Of a DNA stretch of 64,000 nt, positions 36,187 to 46,019 are shown piece by piece (the stretch's first letter is position 1; every line of letters starts with the position of its first letter). The position numbers were made by a program, and so were the translations under genes. The notes under the pieces are model-generated. The model saw only the letters and a program-made list of their open reading frames with translations, had not been told where the DNA came from and made no database searches. Origin of the DNA: Pirellulales bacterium (GTDB lineage: Bacteria; Planctomycetota; Planctomycetia; Pirellulales; JAEUIK01); contig JAIESQ010000031.1 of assembly GCA_019745975.1 (NCBI GenBank), positions 1 through 64,000 on the forward strand. The letters run 5' to 3'.

Positions 36187-39100
36187 TTATTGCGGCGGGC
36201 GGCCCAGGTACGCGAACAAGTCGGCGATTTCTTCCAACGTCAGCGTGTTGAACAGCCCCTCGGGCATGGCCGACTTGTTCGACGGTACGATTTCCTCGAT
36301 CTCATCCTTGGCGATGACGACTTTCTCGGCGCTGGCTTGCAGCACGACGATTGCGTTTTCGCCGCTGGGCGCCACGATGCCCGTGTAGGTCAAGCCGCCG
36401 GTGGTGACGACGGTCTTGCTGGAGTATTGATCGGAGATGACCTGCGAGGGGTGGATCACCGATTCGAGCACTTCCTTCTTCTGGAAGCGCCGGCTCACGC
36501 CTGACAGATCAGGCCCGACTCCCTCGCCGCGGGCACCGAAGCGGTGGCACTTGATGCACTGCGCTTTATCGAAGACGGCGGCACCGCGGGTGGCATCGCC
36601 GTGGGCGGCTTCGTCGCTGTTGAGGAAGGCCAGCAGCTCCTCGAAGGAGTGCTTGTTCTCCTCGCCGGCGGTGGGCAATTGCGGGGGTGGTTGATCGGGA
36701 TACTTTTGCGTGAACCATTCCTGCCAGGCGGCCAGGGCGACGTTCGTTTTGTCTTCGGAATACTCCGGACGCTGGCCGGTCCATTTTTCCAAGAGTGAGA
36801 CGGCATACTTGCCGCCGCCGTCGCCGAGCTTCAGGCCGGTGAGAATCACCTGGCGAAGCGGCTCGGGTTGATCGGGCTTGTGATCAACTTGCGCGAGCTG
36901 CATGAGCACTTCTTGCGCGGCCGGGCCCTCGCAAACCGGCAGAGCGCGCACCAGGAAATCCCAGTTCTCGCCGTTGGGCTCTTGTGCCAGGCCCATGGCG
37001 GCATCCTGCCGGCGCTCGGGCAACTGTTCGAACACATCGCGCAGGTAGGCCATTGCTTCCGGGCGCCGGCTCTGCCCCAAAATGGCGATCAAACCAACGC
37101 CCAAATCACGAGTCGCATCGGTCGGATTGCTTTGCAGGCGGCGATCGAGCTCGATCAGGGCCGTGACGCGGTCCTCCGGCAATTCGCCGACGAGGCTCGG
37201 CAACGCCCGCAACGCTGCGCTGGGGAGCGTATCGCCTTGGGTGACGACCAGCCATTGCTCATCGGGCGTCATGCTGGCCACGAAGTCGCGCGAGACGTTG
37301 TCGATGTAGCCGGCGTAGCTGTGTCCGCCGGGCAACACCCGCGCCTGCTCGTAGAACCGCAGCACCGCCAGCCGGTCTTCGGTCGTCCATCCCGAGTTCA
37401 AGTAGCGCAAACTCAGCCCCAGGTGAATCTTCTCGGGCACGGGGTTGTCGTCGCGCGCCAACTCTTCGAGGTAGCGCGGCAGCACGGTCGCGTCTTGGAG
37501 ATAAATCAGTAGCCGCGCCAGTTCGCGATTCATCCGCGGCTCGAGGGCTGGGTACTCTTCGGCCAATTGTCCGCGCAGCGGCGCGACTTCGTCGGGCTTG
37601 ATCTCGCCGCGGATCAGCGCCAGCTCCATCACCCGCAGCAAGCCGAGAAAGTCGTCGTCGCTGAGAAAGCCTTGCATCAACTCCGAGGCGTGCTCGATGA
37701 CGGCCAGGCCGGTCTCGTGTTTCGGTTCGAGCTGCAAGAGCGCGACCGATCCCAGTAGGAACTGCCGCGAATGTGGCGATGAGAGCACCGTGCTGCGCCA
37801 ATTGTCGATGGGGGCTTGTTGCAGGGCACGCATCGCGGCGCGTGCCACAAACCGGCTCGCATCGGTCAATAGCGCGACGAGCTTGGCCACGGGTAGTGGC
37901 GCTTCGGCCCGCACGAGCGACTCGCAGGCTTTGCGGCGCACGGTCGGGTCTTCGTCGTCGAGCAATTCGATTAGCCGAGCGTTGGTCGCGTCGTCGACGT
38001 GCACGCCCATCAAGTCCACGGCTTTGGCGCGGACCGCCTTCTCGCCATCGCGCGACAGCTTCACTAGCAGCGTCGTGGAGGGGGATGGGCCGACCAATTG
38101 CATCAGGTCCAATCCGCGCGTGCGATCATCCGCCGAGTAGCGAGGGCTTTGGATCAGTGCCGTGAGATCGGCGGCCCAACTGTCGCCGATCTCGCGCTTG
38201 ATGTTGGCGACGCGGTTGCGGCCCCAAGCACTGTAGAGTTGTGGCTGGCGAATCGCCTGGATCACGCCGGCCTCCTTCGGTCGTGGGGGGACGCGGCCGC
38301 CGTAGACGATGCGGTAGATACCCCCTTCGGTGTCGCGACCGCCGGTCGCGAAGTAGAGCCAACCATCGGGCCCGACGGCGATATCGGTGACGTTCAGCGG
38401 GCGCCCTTGCAGGAACAGCTCGTTGCGCGCGGCGTAGGTTCCGTTTGACGGCTCCATCCGCGCGACGACAATGCGCCCCAGCGACCAGTCGCACAGAAAC
38501 AAGGCATTGTGGTACCGCGTCGGGTACATGTGGTGGTTGTAGCACTCGACGCCGGCGGGCGAGCCGCGCCCGGTGTTCGACAAAGGTGGGAGACCATCGA
38601 TGAAATAGTCGGGCCACACCGACCAACCGCTGCGCGAGCCGTATTCACCCCCGGGGACAAGCTGCAAAACACGGGTGGGTCGATACCAGGGAAGCCCTTC
38701 GTCCCACTCCATGTCCGAATCCCAGGTGAACAAATCTCCTTGCTTGTTGAAGGCCATGTCGTAGGCATTGCGCATGCCTCCGGCAACCAGTTCGACGAAC
38801 TCGCCCTGCAAGTTCGTGCGTACGACGACACCACAGGGAGCCTTGATTCCCACGGCGTGCCCGCCGGCGTCCTCGTACTTTGGCGTGAGCAGGTCCCCCT
38901 CGTAGTAGTGATGATACGGGCTGGTCGGCTCGACAGGCAGGTCGACGCTGGAGTGATTGCCGATCATCAGGTAGATCATGCCGTCGGGGCCAAGTAGCGG
39001 CGCGTGGGGACCATGTTCGCCCATACGGCCCTTGAATTTGAACAACGTCGTAATCGTTTCGCCGACACCGTCGCTGTCGCTGTCGGAGACGCGGTAGAAG

Positions 39101-39948
39101 CCGGTCCCCTCGGGCCCTTCGCCGACGGCAAAGACGTGCCCATTGAGCGGCAGAATGCCCTGGCAGTTGGTGACTTTGTCGCAGTAGACGCTCACGGCCT
39201 CGGGCGCGCCGTCGCCGTTGTCGTCGCGTACGCGGACCAAGGGGCCGCCGGCACGCGAGGCGATGATTTCGCCGCGTTCGTTGAAGGCCATGGCCACTAC
39301 GGAACCGACGGCTTCGGGGGTCGTCACGCGTTCGACTCGGAAGTTCGGCGCGGCCGTGAAGCGCGCGCCCCCCTGGCGCTGGTCGCCGGCGAAGTGATCC
39401 TTCCAGGCGGATGCCTCGCGTAGTTCGCCGAGCACCTGGGCGGCCGCCCACCGCGAGTCGTTGAAACGCGACGCCTGCCAGTTGCGCTGCTCTTCCGTGG
39501 TGACCCGCCAAGAGCCATCGGTGGAGTAGCTCTGATCGGTATTGCCTTTTTGCTTGACCGTGACGCGCGCGATCAGTCCGGCGGACCCGGGCTCGTCATT
39601 CATGCAGCGTACGGCGATGGTGTTGTCGCCGACGACGAGCAGCCGCCCGATGTCGTAGTCGTCGAAAGTCTTCCAATCCTTGCCGGCGCCGACGGGCCGA
39701 CCATTGACAAACAGCTCGTAGGCGTTGTCGCAGGTAATCTCAATCCGGCCGCTTTCGGGCGCGCCCATGCGAAACGAGCGTCGGAAGTAACAGGTGCCTT
39801 GGGGCGCGTTGAAAGGTGCGTGGTCGGGGCTCCAGATCCATTGTGCTTCGCCGCTGTCGACGGCGCGAGCCGGCTTGGCCGGAAGTACCACGACCGAGGC
39901 TACCAGGCACGAGATCAAAACGGCGAGCAGTCGCTTCGATCGATCCAT
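36187..39948 (-). CDS. PVC-type heme-binding protein with propeller, HEAT repeats and CxxCH
   Basis: This encodes 1253 residues and is secreted (MDRSKRLLAVLISCLVASVV, cleavage near ARAVD). Domains in order are: a galactose-binding-like beta domain (about 35-180, CDNAYELFVNGRPVGAG); a six-bladed glucose/sorbosone dehydrogenase-like propeller (about 210-560, with MGEHGPHAPLLGPDGMIYLM and GGMRNAYDMAFNKQGDLF); a HEAT-repeat solenoid (about 600-1090); and a C-terminal monoheme cytochrome c domain with CIKCHRFG at about residue 1131 and the possible axial methionine in SAMPEGLF. These proteins are typical of planctomycetes and probably act in periplasmic electron transfer or sugar oxidation. It appears complete. 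Confidence 0.93.
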   Translation of the reverse strand: MDRSKRLLAVLISCLVASVVVLPAKPARAVDSGEAQWIWSPDHAPFNAPQGTCYFRRSFRMGAPESGRIEITCDNAYELFVNGRPVGAGKDWKTFDDYDIGRLLVVGDNTIAVRCMNDEPGSAGLIARVTVKQKGNTDQSYSTDGSWRVTTEEQRNWQASRFNDSRWAAAQVLGELREASAWKDHFAGDQRQGGARFTAAPNFRVERVTTPEAVGSVVAMAFNERGEIIASRAGGPLVRVRDDNGDGAPEAVSVYCDKVTNCQGILPLNGHVFAVGEGPEGTGFYRVSDSDSDGVGETITTLFKFKGRMGEHGPHAPLLGPDGMIYLMIGNHSSVDLPVEPTSPYHHYYEGDLLTPKYEDAGGHAVGIKAPCGVVVRTNLQGEFVELVAGGMRNAYDMAFNKQGDLFTWDSDMEWDEGLPWYRPTRVLQLVPGGEYGSRSGWSVWPDYFIDGLPPLSNTGRGSPAGVECYNHHMYPTRYHNALFLCDWSLGRIVVARMEPSNGTYAARNELFLQGRPLNVTDIAVGPDGWLYFATGGRDTEGGIYRIVYGGRVPPRPKEAGVIQAIRQPQLYSAWGRNRVANIKREIGDSWAADLTALIQSPRYSADDRTRGLDLMQLVGPSPSTTLLVKLSRDGEKAVRAKAVDLMGVHVDDATNARLIELLDDEDPTVRRKACESLVRAEAPLPVAKLVALLTDASRFVARAAMRALQQAPIDNWRSTVLSSPHSRQFLLGSVALLQLEPKHETGLAVIEHASELMQGFLSDDDFLGLLRVMELALIRGEIKPDEVAPLRGQLAEEYPALEPRMNRELARLLIYLQDATVLPRYLEELARDDNPVPEKIHLGLSLRYLNSGWTTEDRLAVLRFYEQARVLPGGHSYAGYIDNVSRDFVASMTPDEQWLVVTQGDTLPSAALRALPSLVGELPEDRVTALIELDRRLQSNPTDATRDLGVGLIAILGQSRRPEAMAYLRDVFEQLPERRQDAAMGLAQEPNGENWDFLVRALPVCEGPAAQEVLMQLAQVDHKPDQPEPLRQVILTGLKLGDGGGKYAVSLLEKWTGQRPEYSEDKTNVALAAWQEWFTQKYPDQPPPQLPTAGEENKHSFEELLAFLNSDEAAHGDATRGAAVFDKAQCIKCHRFGARGEGVGPDLSGVSRRFQKKEVLESVIHPSQVISDQYSSKTVVTTGGLTYTGIVAPSGENAIVVLQASAEKVVIAKDEIEEIVPSNKSAMPEGLFNTLTLEEIADLFAYLGRPPQ

Positions 39949-40098
39949 CGTTCCCCTCGTAACCAGCGAGTCTGTAAGGCGTTGAACGCTAAAGAGTAAC
40001 GGCAGTGGGAACTTGGGGCAACGTCAGCCCGGTGGCTACCGTTGGGCTGACAAGTTAAGTCTGTCGCCCGCGGTTGAAATAACGCACCGGCGGGTAGG

Positions 40099-41430
40099 TC
40101 AGGCAGCCTGGGCAAGCCGGACTTGAGGACTTCGACGACGGAACCGGCTTTCCGATAAGACAGTTAAGGCGATCCGATCCTCGAGGTTGGGGCGCATCAC
40201 CGCGAGGACGAGTAAAGGCAAATACCAGGCGAGGAAGAGCCCCCCTTCGCGTGGCGACCAGAACTGGGTCGCTAGCATCACCCCCGCCGAACACGAGATG
40301 AGCGTCCCCAGGTTCTTGCGGGCCGGCCAGAGCGCCAGGCTCATCGACATGGCGACCAGGAGCGTCGCGACGGGGAGTCGATAGGCCGGATCAACGATCG
40401 TCCAAAAGCCGGCGGGCCCATGCTCCTCGTCGGCGGTCCAACGGAAGATGTCGCGGCCTTGAGCAAGAAAATCACTGAAGCTACTGGATGTCAGCAGCAA
40501 CGTCGCGGCGAGTGCCACGAGGGTTGCCACCACCCCCGCGATGAAGCGGCCCCGTCCTCGCGCCCAATAGAAACTCAACCAAAGCGGTAACAAGCAGGCC
40601 GGGTAGTAGACGACGCCGATCGCCAATGCGATAAGCACGCCGGCCAGCAGCGGTCGCCGATAGCAAACGACCGCCCAAACGAGCAAGGCGGCCGTGAGCA
40701 CATGATCGGGTCGGCCGGCAAATTGAGCGGTATAGGGGATGAGCAAGTACAACGCCGCGGCGGCAATCCCTGTCCGCAAATTGGCGAAGTGCCGGTAGCC
40801 GACGATTAGCAGCCCCACGACGATTGCCAGATGCGATGCGATCGCCGTGCCGCGGATCGTCGCTAACCGCTCGAGCCGGTGCTCCTCCTCGGCGGGTCGC
40901 TCGGCTGAGGAGTTGATCAGCGCCTTACTGGGCACGCCGGCCAGCAGGTGCAGCAAAGGATAACCTGGTCCATAAGTGGCGGGGGACGCACCTGGTTGGG
41001 CATGTTCCAGGTGCAGCAATTGATCGGCGCGCTCGGCACCCTCGAGGTCCGCGCTCGTCAGAGGATAGGTTGCCACGGAGACCGTGAGGAACGCCAGCAA
41101 GGAGAGCCCTACAAAAGTAAGTGCGGCCGGTGAGAGGTTTGGTTCCAAGAGCGGTCGCCGGATGAGCAGCACGTCGACGAACAACCGCACGAAGAGCAAA
41201 CCGCCGACGCTCATCAACCAGAGATAACCCCAGCGCTCCACGTCGGGGCCCAACCGCGCCCCCTGTGCGACGAGCAGCGGTCCCGGCGCCAACAGCACGA
41301 CGAGCAACAGGTCGAGATTGCGAACACTCGCCAGGCGATTGAAGCGAAAGAAGATCGCGACAATCAACAGCGAGGCCTGGTAGGCCCAGGTCGTGGGGCT
41401 GAGCTCGAACTGGTAAAGGCTCGGGTCCAT
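40099..41430 (-). CDS. Polytopic membrane protein, possible glycosyltransferase
   Basis: This encodes 443 residues with about ten hydrophobic segments. Motifs such as YGPGYPLLHLLAG in a loop and AGRPDHVLTAALL suggest a dolichol-phosphate mannose-type or GT87/DUF2029-like membrane transferase, but no catalytic motif is certain. The ATG at 41430 (MDPSLYQFELSPTTWAYQAS) is chosen because the frame further upstream is arginine-rich and unlike membrane protein. No sugar-pathway genes are adjacent; the O-antigen-type exporter is 2 kb away. Confidence 0.7.
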   Translation of the reverse strand: MDPSLYQFELSPTTWAYQASLLIVAIFFRFNRLASVRNLDLLLVVLLAPGPLLVAQGARLGPDVERWGYLWLMSVGGLLFVRLFVDVLLIRRPLLEPNLSPAALTFVGLSLLAFLTVSVATYPLTSADLEGAERADQLLHLEHAQPGASPATYGPGYPLLHLLAGVPSKALINSSAERPAEEEHRLERLATIRGTAIASHLAIVVGLLIVGYRHFANLRTGIAAAALYLLIPYTAQFAGRPDHVLTAALLVWAVVCYRRPLLAGVLIALAIGVVYYPACLLPLWLSFYWARGRGRFIAGVVATLVALAATLLLTSSSFSDFLAQGRDIFRWTADEEHGPAGFWTIVDPAYRLPVATLLVAMSMSLALWPARKNLGTLISCSAGVMLATQFWSPREGGLFLAWYLPLLVLAVMRPNLEDRIALTVLSESRFRRRSPQVRLAQAA

Positions 41431-41622
41431 GACTGCAACGAACGTTCGGGCGTGTCCGCAAAGCCGAGAAAGCGCGCATCCGCGCGACTTTACGTCGACT
41501 GTCCGCCCTCCGCAGGACAATCTTGGAATGTAACGCGGCACGGCCGGTGAAGCCAGTCTCGATCATAAACTATCGAGCTTGCGGCGATCGGAATCGCACC
41601 AAGGTTTGTTACGCTGAGTTGC

Positions 41623-42090
41623 ATGAATCCGACCGTTCTCGAGCGCATCGAGCAATTACTCACTGCCCAGGGTGTGCCGTCCGACGTGCTGCGACACAAG
41701 CCCGTTTACACGAGCGCCGAGGCGGCGGCCGTGCGCGGCACGACCTTGGCCAGCGGCGCCAAAGCGCTCATCTGCAAAGCCGACGAGCGGTTCGTGATGT
41801 TCGTACTGCCGGCCGATCGCCGGCTGGCCAGCAAGTTGGTTCGCAAGGCGCGAGGCTGGAAGAGTCTCCGCTTTGGCACTGCCGAAGAAGTGCTCGAGCT
41901 GACGGGCTTGACGCCCGGCTCAATTCCACCCTTTGGTCAGCTCTTCGGCCTGGTGACATTGTGCGACCGCCAATTGGCCGAGCAGCCGACGATCAACTTC
42001 AATGCCGGCGACCACGCGGTGTCGATCTCGATGCGTTACGCCGATTGGGAGAGCGTTGAGTCGCCCGAGTTGATCGATTGTGCTGAGTGA
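41623..42090 (+). CDS. YbaK/ProX-type aminoacyl-tRNA deacylase
   Basis: This encodes 155 residues, about the usual length of the free-standing editing proteins that hydrolyse mischarged Cys- or Ala-tRNA(Pro). Family blocks are VYTSAEAAAVRGTTLASGAK followed by ALICK (conserved lysine), MFVLPADRRL, ELTGLTPGSIPPFGQL and the ending FNAGDHAVSISM. The substrate class cannot be told from the sequence alone. Its only near neighbour on the same strand is an unknown protein at 42279. Confidence 0.92.
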   Translation: MNPTVLERIEQLLTAQGVPSDVLRHKPVYTSAEAAAVRGTTLASGAKALICKADERFVMFVLPADRRLASKLVRKARGWKSLRFGTAEEVLELTGLTPGSIPPFGQLFGLVTLCDRQLAEQPTINFNAGDHAVSISMRYADWESVESPELIDCAE

Positions 42091-42278
42091 GCGAAGCGCG
42101 CCGTGCAAAACCTGTCGATGGCTTGTCGATGCCGCGAATCTGCCGCCTGGCGCGCGGGGCGATGATCGTCTAAACTCGCGGAATCGCGGCCATCGCCATG
42201 GGGGCGACGCTTTTCGAGTTGATCGTCGCCGACGGGCCGCGACGTACGCCTCACGTCTTGCGCAGGAAGCCACCGGAC

Positions 42279-43082
42279 ATGGAAGCCTCGTCATCGCCGG
42301 CCACGATCGCAGAAGAACGCTCGCAGCAATTCGTCGGTCGCTGGCATCACCTGGTGAGCGATACGAATTGGGAGAAAGGGCGAATCGTCTGCCAATGGCG
42401 CGCGGCGCTGCACGAGGCCGGGGCTGCACCCACCGAATTCTCCGACGAAGCGTGGGCCGAGCGCATCGGCAACGTCAGCAGCCAGCACGTGGGCCGGTTG
42501 CGGCGCACCTTCTTACGATTCGGCGAAGTGCAGAAGAGCTACGACGGGCTGTACTGGAGCCATTTTCAAGCGGCTGTCGAATGGACCGACGCGGAGATGT
42601 GGCTCGAAGGTGCCGTGCAGAATCGCTGGTCGATCGCGGAAATGCGCCGCGCCCGCGCTGAAACGACTGGCCAGGTGGCTGACACCGCAGACGAGACTCC
42701 CGCGGCCGAATTCGACGAGGACGCCGCTGAAGACACCGACTCGGTGATCTCGGCCACCGCGAGCCTGGTCGCCGACTACGACCAGGCCAACGCCGAAGCG
42801 CAGTTGGTGGGCGAATCGTACGATGACGACAACATTTCGGAGTCGCGCGACGTCGACCAAGGCTCCGCTGAGTCATGGGATGCTGACTCGGCTCGTAGCG
42901 CCGCACCGGCACCTTTGGCGTCGCTGCCGGCCTTGCCCGACGACATGGCCGATGCGTTCGAGGCCTTCAAACTGTCGATTCTGCGACACAAATTGGGCGG
43001 TTGGAGCGAAGTGTCGGCCGATGACGTGATCGCGGCGCTGGCGGCGCTAAAGCATCTGGTGCTCGCCCCGAGCGGTGAATAA
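42279..43082 (+). CDS. Conserved-looking protein of unknown function
   Basis: This encodes 267 residues. The first ~130 form a helical, tryptophan-rich module (FVGRWHHLVSDTNWEKGRIV, HVGRLRRTFLRFGEVQKSY and WSHFQAAVEWTDAEMWLEGA). A very acidic low-complexity region follows (about 150-210). The end is helical (AFEAFKLSILRHKLGGWSEV). No signal peptide or membrane segment is present. The N-terminal module could be DNA- or protein-binding, but I do not recognise the family. The start at the ATG 42279 begins the structured region. Confidence 0.7.
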   Translation: MEASSSPATIAEERSQQFVGRWHHLVSDTNWEKGRIVCQWRAALHEAGAAPTEFSDEAWAERIGNVSSQHVGRLRRTFLRFGEVQKSYDGLYWSHFQAAVEWTDAEMWLEGAVQNRWSIAEMRRARAETTGQVADTADETPAAEFDEDAAEDTDSVISATASLVADYDQANAEAQLVGESYDDDNISESRDVDQGSAESWDADSARSAAPAPLASLPALPDDMADAFEAFKLSILRHKLGGWSEVSADDVIAALAALKHLVLAPSGE

Positions 43083-43143
43083 CCGTGCGGCTCTGTGCTC
43101 TGTGAAGATTCGTCGAGCCGGTCGCTGAAACGTCGCGGGAGTC

Positions 43144-44400
43144 TCACAAACCGCTGGCTTGTCCGATCGCGCCCGTGCGGGCGCCTGCGGCGGGCAGAAC
43201 TTCGTAGCGCGTCGCCTGGCAGTTGAGATAGCAGACGCCCGAGGCTCCGTCGGATTGCAGAACCTTCCAAGGCATGAGCCACGCCTGATGGAAATAGTTC
43301 AACGCATGCTCAATGCGGCGCACGCCAACGCCCAGGCCAAACACACCCGCTTGCAGATTCACGCTGATGTCGAAGGCCGCGGTGAGTCGCTCGCCGGCTG
43401 CCACGTCGCAAGGTGCAAAGCCAAGTTGCAGGGTCGAGGCCCGGAAGACCAACTGATTACTGCGGTCGTGCAGATAAATCTCGATCGACGCCTGCGCGAG
43501 ATCGCGGCGCGCTTCGATTTCGATTTCGATGCGTGCCGCGTCGCCCGAGCGGAAGGTCATCTGGTTGCCACCGCTGGGTCCGCTGACCGTGGTACGCACC
43601 AGGCGACAGTTGGCATTCTCCGATGGGCGATCGTGCTCTTCGTGGCATTCGGTGGTGTACTGCGCGACGACGTCGCTGGTTTCGCCGTAGGCCACCCGTT
43701 GTCCCTGCCGCAACAGCAGGCATTTTTGACACAGGCTGGTGACGGCCTGCAGATCGTGGCTGATGAAAATGATGGCCGTCCCGCGCTGGGCGATCTCCTG
43801 CATGCGTTCGAGGCATTTCTCCTGGAACACGGCGTCGCCAACCGCCAGCACTTCGTCGACCAAAAGCACGTCGGGCTCGAGGTGCGCCGCCACGGCGAAT
43901 CCGAGCCGCGCTTGCATGCCCGAGCTATAACGCTTGACGGGTGTATCGATAAAGGGCTCGATGCCCGAGAAGGCGACGATGTCGTCGAATTTGCGATCGA
44001 TTTCAGCCCTGCGCATGCCGAGGATGGCGCCATTGAGGTAGATGTTCTCTCGGCCCGTGAGGTCGGTGTGGAACCCAGCGGCGACTTCGATCAGGGCGCG
44101 GAGCTTGCCACGGACGACGAAGCGACCGCGATTGGGGCGCAGAATCCGCGAGAGGATTTTCAACAGCGTGCTCTTGCCCGAGCCGTTAGGCCCGATGATT
44201 CCCAGCGATTCCCCGGGCTCGACCGCAAAGCTCACGTCGCGCACGGCCCAGAAGTCGCCCGCCGCCAGTTCGTCGCGCGCGGGCCCACGACGCATCAGCT
44301 TGCGGGCGATGGCCGGAATCAGGTCGCGGAGACTATCGTGATATTCGCCACGATGAAACTTCTTCCAAAGCTGTTCGACTTGGACCGCCGGTCGACTCAT
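43144..44400 (-). CDS. ABC transporter ATPase for polysaccharide export (Wzt-like)
   Basis: This encodes 418 residues. The nucleotide-binding domain has Walker A IIGPNGSGKST (about 66-76), the signature YSSGMQARLGFAVA, Walker B VLLVDEVLAVGDAVF and the switch FISHDLQAV. The spacing matches the O-antigen/teichoic acid exporter class. A C-terminal extension of about 150 residues has the beta-sandwich look of a Wzt carbohydrate-binding domain (QMTFRSGDAARIEIEIEA, IEIYLHDRSNQLVF), which in E. coli O8/O9a Wzt recognises the glycan terminus. It follows the permease gene by 40 bases. The start is the ATG at 44400. Confidence 0.93.
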   Translation of the reverse strand: MSRPAVQVEQLWKKFHRGEYHDSLRDLIPAIARKLMRRGPARDELAAGDFWAVRDVSFAVEPGESLGIIGPNGSGKSTLLKILSRILRPNRGRFVVRGKLRALIEVAAGFHTDLTGRENIYLNGAILGMRRAEIDRKFDDIVAFSGIEPFIDTPVKRYSSGMQARLGFAVAAHLEPDVLLVDEVLAVGDAVFQEKCLERMQEIAQRGTAIIFISHDLQAVTSLCQKCLLLRQGQRVAYGETSDVVAQYTTECHEEHDRPSENANCRLVRTTVSGPSGGNQMTFRSGDAARIEIEIEARRDLAQASIEIYLHDRSNQLVFRASTLQLGFAPCDVAAGERLTAAFDISVNLQAGVFGLGVGVRRIEHALNYFHQAWLMPWKVLQSDGASGVCYLNCQATRYEVLPAAGARTGAIGQASGL

Positions 44401-44440
44401 AGGCAACGACTTTCCGCCCCATGGAGATGCGCCCCCAAGG

Positions 44441-45385
44441 TTAGATGTACTCGGCGTAAATAAACTCGAGCTTGTGGAAGTAGTACCAGGCGAAGCCGAG
44501 GCCGACCGTCGCCCAGGTGGCCGAGTACAGCAGATAAAGCGGATGCCAGGCCAGAACCTGCTGTCCATGTTGCTCGTGAACGAGCGGATAGATCAGGTTG
44601 TGCCCGTCGATGACCGACAAGCTCAAGCCTTCGAGCAGCGGCGCGATGGGATTGAGCATCATCAGCTTGCAGCCAATGGGCCCCAGGAGCTCCGGTTCAT
44701 AGAACACGGGAGTGAAAAAGATGCCGAAGGTGAGTATGACCTGAACGATGTACTTCACGTCCCGGAAGAAAAGGTTTGCGCAGCTAAGCACCAGCGCCGC
44801 CGTGATCGTCAACAGGACGATCAACACCACCAAGAGTGGAACCCAGAGCATCTGCCTGGTGAAGGGAATCTCGGCTTGCGTGAAGAGGATAATCGCCACG
44901 ACGCCGCCGCCCAGCAGCGAATCGACCGCTTGGGTAAGTACCGTGGAGAGCGGCAGCACCTCGCGCGGAAAATAAATCTTGGTCACCAGGTTCATGTTCG
45001 AAATCAGGCTGGGAGTGGCAAAGCCGATCGATCCGACGAAGAACGCCCAGGGAAGTGATTTCAATGCCATCGAGGCCAGTCGTGAGAGCGGGAGATCGCC
45101 ACCGCCCACGCTGGCCATCGCGTACTTGATGAGTGCTCCGGCGCCGACAATGAGCACAGGCATGAACAGAGCCCAGGCAATGCCCATCACTGCTTGCTTG
45201 TAGCGCAAGCTCAAGTCGCGAAGGGTTAGCCGCCATAGCAGCTCGCGGGCGCCGATCAACTCGGTGACCATCTCGCGCAGTTGATCGCGCACCCGCTCGC
45301 GGCGTGCTTCGGCTGCGATGCCTTCGTTCGTTGACTCAATTGCTCCACTCCCCGCGGACGAGAGCGAGCCAGCCGTCTGCTTCAT
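44441..45385 (-). CDS. ABC-2 type permease for polysaccharide export (Wzm-like)
   Basis: This encodes 314 residues with six hydrophobic segments after a cytoplasmic helix (LLWRLTLRDLSLRYKQAVMG, the ABC2 export hallmark). The motif IYFPREVLPLSTVLTQAVD and the ending block MLNPIAPLLEGLSLSVIDG are typical of Wzm/TagG permeases. It pairs with the ATPase directly downstream to move an undecaprenyl-linked glycan across the inner membrane. The ATG at 45385 is preferred over an upstream frame extension. No glycosyltransferase cluster accompanies the pair here. Confidence 0.93.
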   Translation of the reverse strand: MKQTAGSLSSAGSGAIESTNEGIAAEARRERVRDQLREMVTELIGARELLWRLTLRDLSLRYKQAVMGIAWALFMPVLIVGAGALIKYAMASVGGGDLPLSRLASMALKSLPWAFFVGSIGFATPSLISNMNLVTKIYFPREVLPLSTVLTQAVDSLLGGGVVAIILFTQAEIPFTRQMLWVPLLVVLIVLLTITAALVLSCANLFFRDVKYIVQVILTFGIFFTPVFYEPELLGPIGCKLMMLNPIAPLLEGLSLSVIDGHNLIYPLVHEQHGQQVLAWHPLYLLYSATWATVGLGFAWYYFHKLEFIYAEYI

Positions 45386-45489
45386 CACGGGCTCCAGGGT
45401 CGGCAAACATGATATTCTGGTCTGATTTCGTTGGGTCTCGCAAGGTGCCCGAGCATGAAGGCAGGAGAACGGCAAAGTCAAAATACGAG

Positions 45490-45566
45490 GGGGACAGGTA
45501 CATGTTTTCGGCCGACGCGAGTTGGCAACGGGTGACGTTGACGAGCCGAAAAACGTACCAGTCCCC
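45490..45566 (+). repeat. GGGGAC palindromic repeat, copy D
   Basis: The left arm GGGGACAGGTACATGTTTTCGGC pairs with GCCGAAAAACGTACCAGTCCCC (shown in parts; full arms 45490-45512 and 45545-45566). The flank CAAAGTCAAAAT upstream matches copy C at 3006. It lies between divergent operons (wzm to the left, feoA to the right), within the otherwise gene-free stretch 45386-45734. Confidence 0.85.
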
Positions 45567-45734
45567 GACTTGGCGGTTCTTCAGCGTATGAAGGATCGTA
45601 CAAGAAACTGGTGAATGGCGAGTCGGCGGTCGCGAAATGACGCAGTGCCGCGAATAGTTGCTTCGTAGCGCCTTTCCGCCGGCTGACGACTTTTACGGCC
45701 CGTGAGGCGGGGTTAGAATCCACGATCGGTCGGA

Positions 45735-46019
45735 ATGCCGCCACTGTTGTCCTCAGAGCGCGTTGTGTTGTCCCACGTCTCGCCACACGAATTGCTGCCA
45801 CTTGACTTGTTAGCTGCTGGCCAAAGTGGGCGCGTGCACCAGGTCGTCGGGCCGCGCGACGAGGTGCATCGACTCGAAGAAATGGGCCTGCGCCAGGGGT
45901 CGCACATCGAAGTCGTGCAGCCAGGCAGCCCCTGCATCATCCGCCTGGCAGGGCAGCGGATCTGCTTCCGGCCGGGCGAAGCGGGTCACGTCCTCGTTGA
46001 CACGGGACCTGTGCCGTGA
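45735..46019 (+). CDS. feoA: FeoA-domain protein, first copy
   Basis: This encodes 94 residues with the SH3-like FeoA fold: LLAAGQSGRVHQVVG, HRLEEMGLRQGSHIEVVQPG and GQRICFRPGEAGHVLV. FeoA assists the ferrous iron channel FeoB at the inner membrane. An N-terminal extension of about 25 residues precedes the fold. The stop overlaps the GTG start of a second feoA, so the two are coupled. The gene opens a four-gene iron uptake unit. Confidence 0.9.
   Translation: MPPLLSSERVVLSHVSPHELLPLDLLAAGQSGRVHQVVGPRDEVHRLEEMGLRQGSHIEVVQPGSPCIIRLAGQRICFRPGEAGHVLVDTGPVP

Noticed and set aside
36187-39948. Long plus-strand frames opposite the PVC heme protein
   Set aside because: They are mirror frames of a GC-rich gene; the minus-strand frame has a signal peptide, CxxCH motif and consistent domains.
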